Source: an uncultured Clostridia bacterium
GTDB lineage: Bacteria > Bacillota > Clostridia > UBA1381
DNA length: 64,000 nucleotides
NCBI GenBank assembly: GCA_934486735.1
Contig: CAKSQL010000010.1
Location: 13,432 to 77,431 of the forward strand
Direction of reading: 5' to 3'
The notes under the pieces were generated by a model. The model was not told where the DNA came from. It did not search any database and worked only from the letters and a program-made list of their open reading frames with translations. Within the stretch, counting starts at the first letter, position 1, and each line of letters begins with the position of its first letter. Below are positions 60,953 through 64,000 of this stretch, one piece after another. The translations under genes were made by a program, and so were the position numbers.

Positions 60953-62773
60953 ATGAAGAAAACTCTTTTATCAATTTTTTGTATTTTTGCATTGGGGGTT
61001 TCAATGGTTTCCGCAGCGCAAAACTACAGCTCAGATGCATCGGTATTCGATAAAGACGGGAATTATAAATTCAGAGCTGAATTGAATATTTCCGGTTTCA
61101 GCGTGAAAAACGATGAAAACGCAAAGTTGGAAATCGATGCTGAACAAGAGGGTCAATCGACAGATATTCCGGAAAAAGTATACGCTGCTTGTGATGATTA
61201 TGAACAATTTCTGACATTTGATCTTAAGTCGGACAATAAAGAAAACCCATATCCCGAAATTGATGAAATGTCAGTAAATATTTATCGCATAGGAAAAAGC
61301 GGAGGTCTTTCGGAATATCTCGGAAAAAACTTCAAGATTTATTACATTGGAGAAGAGTCTGTTGAAAGCGTAGCCTTTACAGAAAAGTCTCATGAGGTTT
61401 CGTTTAAGACGGATAAATTGGGTCGTTATGCCTTGTATTTTGACGAGGCAACATATGATGTTAATTTTTACACCGGGGATATCGGATATGATGAGGATAA
61501 TGAACCATATGAGATACCATACTTTGTTGCAAAAGATTTAAAAGCAGCAGATACCGTTGTATTTCCTGCAATCCCCTCCAAAGAAGATTACGAATTTCTT
61601 GGCTGGCAGGTTCAGGCAGGCGGCGGAACGGTATTTGCTGAACCTCAGCCGCATAAGGTAAGCTCACATGTTGCATATTATGCTGCTTGGTGCAAAAAGG
61701 AGGAATATACTCCTTTTACTGTTACATTGTCATCTGACGAGGCTATTACAAAAGGCAATGAAGACGGGGCTTTGCTGAAGCTGACTATTTCGGACGGAAG
61801 CTTCCCGGGTGATGTTGAGGGAATATTGGAGGAAAATGTTTGTGTTCTCAAAGGAGACGACAGTTTATCCATAAGCAAAATAGAGAGAGTAGATGAAAAA
61901 ACAATCCAATTAACTATATCCGGAAACAGTGATGATATTTATTCTGATTCCAAACTTTATGTGGAATTTTCACCGTATTGGATAGATTTCGGAAATGAAT
62001 CATCGAAAAAAATCCAACTGGATAGCGATGGAGTAATGGCAAAGATTTATACAAGTAATAACAAAGTAACAGTGCAGCGTCAGACAAGAAAATCAACCGG
62101 CGGAAGCCTTAGCGGAAACAAGACCCCGGAGAGCAAAAAGTATACTGTTACATTTGACACAAACGGCGGAAGTACTATCGACAAAATGACAATAGAGGAA
62201 AACTCGTCAATAACCGAGCCGACAGCTCCGACAAAAGAAGGATATACCTTTGACGGCTGGTACACAGATAAGGAACTCAGCAGCAAGTATGATTTTGCTG
62301 AAAAGGTGTCGGGAAATATCACGCTTTATGCAAAGTGGAATGAGCAAAAGAGTGATGATACAAAGACAGATGATGACAACAAGGCTGACAGCAAAATTAT
62401 CCTGACAATCAATAAAAAAGATGCAACAGTTTTCGGAGAAAGCAAAACAAACGATGTTGCTCCGATAATAAGAAATGACAGAACAATGCTGCCGGCACGA
62501 TTTGTTGCGGAGAGCCTTGGAGCAAAGGTTATTTGGGATGCAGACAAAAAGCAGGTTACTGTAACAGGAAAGAACAATGACAAGGATGTTGAGATTATTA
62601 TAACAATTGATTCGGATAAAGCCGTTGTGAACGGTGAAACAATCGAGCTTGACAGTCCTGCATTCATTGAGAACGAGAGAACCTATACTCCGATCAGATT
62701 CATTGCCGAGCAGTTGGGTGCAACTGTTGAATGGAACGAAGTGAATCAGACGGTTATAATAAATCGAGCTTAA
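60953..62773 (+). CDS. Secreted InlB-repeat and copper-amine-oxidase N-domain protein, copy 2
   Basis: 606 aa, same layout as copy 1: signal peptide 1-22 (ending MVSA), an N-terminal half that is clearly homologous but divergent (DEMSVNIYRIGKSGG, KLGRYALYFDEATYDVNFY), then the shared InlB repeat and copper-amine-oxidase elements, and a short different end (NEVNQTVIINRA). The contrast between diverged N-terminal and near-identical C-terminal halves points to recent gene conversion or recombination. GGAGG precedes the ATG. A strong terminator follows. Confidence 0.82.
   Translation: MKKTLLSIFCIFALGVSMVSAAQNYSSDASVFDKDGNYKFRAELNISGFSVKNDENAKLEIDAEQEGQSTDIPEKVYAACDDYEQFLTFDLKSDNKENPYPEIDEMSVNIYRIGKSGGLSEYLGKNFKIYYIGEESVESVAFTEKSHEVSFKTDKLGRYALYFDEATYDVNFYTGDIGYDEDNEPYEIPYFVAKDLKAADTVVFPAIPSKEDYEFLGWQVQAGGGTVFAEPQPHKVSSHVAYYAAWCKKEEYTPFTVTLSSDEAITKGNEDGALLKLTISDGSFPGDVEGILEENVCVLKGDDSLSISKIERVDEKTIQLTISGNSDDIYSDSKLYVEFSPYWIDFGNESSKKIQLDSDGVMAKIYTSNNKVTVQRQTRKSTGGSLSGNKTPESKKYTVTFDTNGGSTIDKMTIEENSSITEPTAPTKEGYTFDGWYTDKELSSKYDFAEKVSGNITLYAKWNEQKSDDTKTDDDNKADSKIILTINKKDATVFGESKTNDVAPIIRNDRTMLPARFVAESLGAKVIWDADKKQVTVTGKNNDKDVEIIITIDSDKAVVNGETIELDSPAFIENERTYTPIRFIAEQLGATVEWNEVNQTVIINRA
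62074..62736 (+). repeat. 663-bp direct repeat, copy 2
   Basis: Second copy of the cassette at 60161-60823, offset 1913 bp, same orientation. Identity stops sharply on both sides. Confidence 0.93.
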
Positions 62774-62790
62774 AAAATTCAGTTCATGTG

Positions 62791-62834
62791 AAAACATAGA
62801 CAGGAAAGTTGGGATTCCTGTCTATGTTTTTTTT
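62791..62834 (+). terminator. Rho-independent terminator
   Basis: 16-bp perfect stem AAAACATAGACAGGAA / TTCCTGTCTATGTTTT (62791-62806, 62815-62830) running into T8. Confidence 0.93.
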
Positions 62835-62898
62835 CGTGGAAGATTGGTATTTAATTGTGACCTCTTTGCAGAATTATTGTGGGAACAATTTTATTAAG

Positions 62899-62985
62899 CC
62901 GAAAGAAAATAATTCGGATTTTGTTTTTGCAGCCATTTGTGGTATAAAAGATGTTGAAAGGCTGCAGCCTTTTAAAGACCACAAA
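62899..62985 (+). other. Predicted hairpin plus H-type pseudoknot in a non-coding stretch
   Basis: Between the terminator and the zinc-ribbon genes (62835-63125, no credible gene) three stems can form. A hairpin pairs CCGAA with TTCGG (62899-62903, 62913-62917). Then TGCAGCC (62928-62934) pairs with GGCTGCA (62960-62966), and TTTGTGGT (62936-62943) pairs with ACCACAAA (62978-62985); these two stems interleave, giving an H-type pseudoknot with perfect 7- and 8-bp stems. It may be a small RNA or a leader element; no clear promoter was found. Confidence 0.45.
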
Positions 62986-63125
62986 CTGAGATATATCAAA
63001 ATTATGTCTTTAAGACTGAATTTGGATTGCTTTCTTTTTTAATGCTTTGACAACAGTTGATTTATAAAATTTTTCTGTGCGCAAGAAGCGGTTTTATTTT
63101 TTTTTTGAGAAAAGAGGCGAAGCAT

Positions 63126-63512
63126 ATGACGAATAACAGACACAAAACGGCTGCATATAAAATTATCCCGTCGCAGGGCGGAAACAGCTACAGCTTTTTC
63201 TGCGAATTGTCGGGTATGCTTGTCTGTACCACCGGAACATATTATGCAGACGATCCGGAGGCGGAGCTTTCGGCGGCGTGGGAATCGGAGGGCAAAAACA
63301 ATTTTAATTTATGCCACCTGTGCGGCAGATGGGTCGATTCGGTTGTATATAATCCGGATATGCTGACGTGTGTAAACTGTGCTCCGCTCGAAGAAGAAGA
63401 AGCAAGGTACTGCAAGCACTGCGGCGCAAAAGTAATTAACGGCGATATAATCTGCTCTGTATGCGGCAAAAAAGTATTATATGGGGGAGCTGATGGAAAT
63501 GACAAGATATAG
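63126..63512 (+). CDS. Small zinc-ribbon protein
   Basis: 128 aa with three paired-Cys knuckles: CHLC with CVNC, and CKHC with CSVC, the last two forming a zinc-ribbon (RYCKHCGAKVINGDIICSVCGKK). The N-terminal 60 residues have no recognised fold. No signal peptide. ATG 63126 follows AGAGG at about 8 nt; the frame extends further upstream but that part is non-coding in character. It overlaps the following gene by 14 bp. Function unknown. Confidence 0.7.
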   Translation: MTNNRHKTAAYKIIPSQGGNSYSFFCELSGMLVCTTGTYYADDPEAELSAAWESEGKNNFNLCHLCGRWVDSVVYNPDMLTCVNCAPLEEEEARYCKHCGAKVINGDIICSVCGKKVLYGGADGNDKI

Positions 63513-63771
63513 ACCGTCAAGAAAAGATATTTTGGAGCATTTCGGCTTTGGCACGAAAAAAATGAAAAGCTGTAAAATCTGTCCGTGCTGCGGCAATGCA
63601 CAAAATTCAAAAAAGAGATTTTGCGAAGTTTGTCATACAAAGCTGCCCGGCAGGACGATTTTTGATATTTACAAATCCAAACACCGCTGCTGCAAAAAAG
63701 GCGGAAATGTTCTCCCGGACGATGCGGAATATTGCCCCCTGTGCGGAACGAAGCAAAGCAATAAAAATTGA
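63499..63771 (+). CDS. Small cysteine-rich zinc-ribbon protein
   Basis: 90 aa with CKICPCCG, FCEVCH, RCCKKGG and YCPLCG, enough for two zinc sites. ATG 63499 lies 9 nt after GGGGAG; ATG 63493 is an alternative that adds two residues. It overlaps the end of the preceding zinc-ribbon gene in another frame, so the two are probably coupled. No function can be assigned. Confidence 0.65.
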   Translation: MTRYRPSRKDILEHFGFGTKKMKSCKICPCCGNAQNSKKRFCEVCHTKLPGRTIFDIYKSKHRCCKKGGNVLPDDAEYCPLCGTKQSNKN

Positions 63772-63805
63772 AAAATAAATCTTGTTTGTTGCATATCGGA
63801 AAACC

Positions 63806-63834
63806 TTGACATATATTCGGCAAAGGATTTTAAT
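63806..63834 (+). promoter_or_regulatory. Putative promoter near the right edge
   Basis: TTGACA at 63806-63811 and TTTAAT at 63829-63834, 17 bp apart. Downstream, CCTATACTTTT pairs with AAAAGTATGGG (63953-63963, 63968-63978) in a hairpin; a near copy of its left arm (CCTATACTTTT) occurs at 63900-63910. The gene served, if any, lies beyond the window. Confidence 0.45.
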
Positions 63835-64000
63835 GATTTTAATCGTTTCCGTGCAATTTACTGTAATTTTTCTGTTTGGATTACAATATTTGTAAATATC
63901 CTATACTTTTCCCCCTACTTTTTAAAAAAATTTGATTTTAATTAAAATTCATCCTATACTTTTGGCGAAAAGTATGGGGACAAAACAGATTATTTCATAT

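Noticed and set aside
62809..63042. 77-codon plus-strand frame after the terminator
   Set aside because: It begins inside the terminator stem, has no ribosome site, matches nothing, and covers the predicted RNA stems.
1..64000. CRISPR arrays, tRNA or rRNA genes, prophage or integrase genes
   Set aside because: No short regularly spaced repeats, no tRNA T-loop patterns in the gaps, and no integrase, capsid or transposase motifs were seen.

Overview
The window looks like chromosome from a low-to-mid-GC Clostridia (Bacillota) bacterium, probably a gut- or rumen-type carbohydrate degrader. The signs are AGGAGG-type ribosome binding sites, several TTG starts, sigma-A promoters with 16-17 bp spacers, a two-gene transketolase, a YesM/YesN-type two-component pair, S-layer homology (SLH) proteins, and many secreted proteins with F5/8 type C (discoidin), FIVAR-like, InlB-repeat and copper-amine-oxidase N-terminal modules. 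The overall style recalls Monoglobus-like glycan degraders, but that is only an impression. I see no tRNA, rRNA, CRISPR array, phage or transposase gene.

Positions 1-25.3 kb are mostly housekeeping. A radical SAM gene faces a minus-strand purine cluster (AEC-type permease, purE, purM, purN, purO, stand-alone AICAR transformylase, purD, then a Nudix hydrolase and a polysaccharide deacetylase-like gene). The last two steps to IMP are made by two separate proteins, one of the archaeal PurO type, rather than by bifunctional PurH. On the plus strand follow cysE-cysS-mrnC and a split transketolase. A four-gene operon then carries an isolated eutS-eutP pair behind a 160-nt structured leader, followed by an IreB-family protein and a CpsB-type phosphatase. 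After that come an M23 peptidase, clpE, an L,D-transpeptidase, and a metal-uptake operon (fur/zur-znuA-znuC-znuB) with a clear Fur-family box over its promoter.

Positions 25.4-36.2 kb form a sugar-response and uptake block: a GH28-like beta-helix protein, a membrane sensor lacking a kinase domain, an AraC-type response regulator, a YesM-type histidine kinase, a solute-binding lipoprotein, two CUT1-type permeases (no ATPase nearby) and a cytoplasmic GH20 hexosaminidase whose 3' end is frameshifted at an A7 run.

Positions 36.4-55.4 kb form a tightly packed run of eight genes, seven of them for exported proteins: two F5/8C/FIVAR proteins, two SLH proteins, a small copper-amine-oxidase-domain protein, a cytoplasmic GH130 phosphorylase, and two very large multimodular proteins that each carry a TIM-barrel glycosidase-like core. 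With the block before it, this reads as a Gram-positive glycan utilisation locus: surface capture and cleavage, lipoprotein/ABC import, then GH20 and GH130 in the cytoplasm. A beta-mannosyl-GlcNAc or N-glycan-like substrate is the best guess, and it is inference only.

Positions 55.6-64 kb hold a PPC-domain protein next to a secreted papain-like peptidase, two tandem paralogues sharing an almost identical 663-bp cassette, a non-coding stretch with a predicted H-type pseudoknot, and two small overlapping zinc-ribbon genes.
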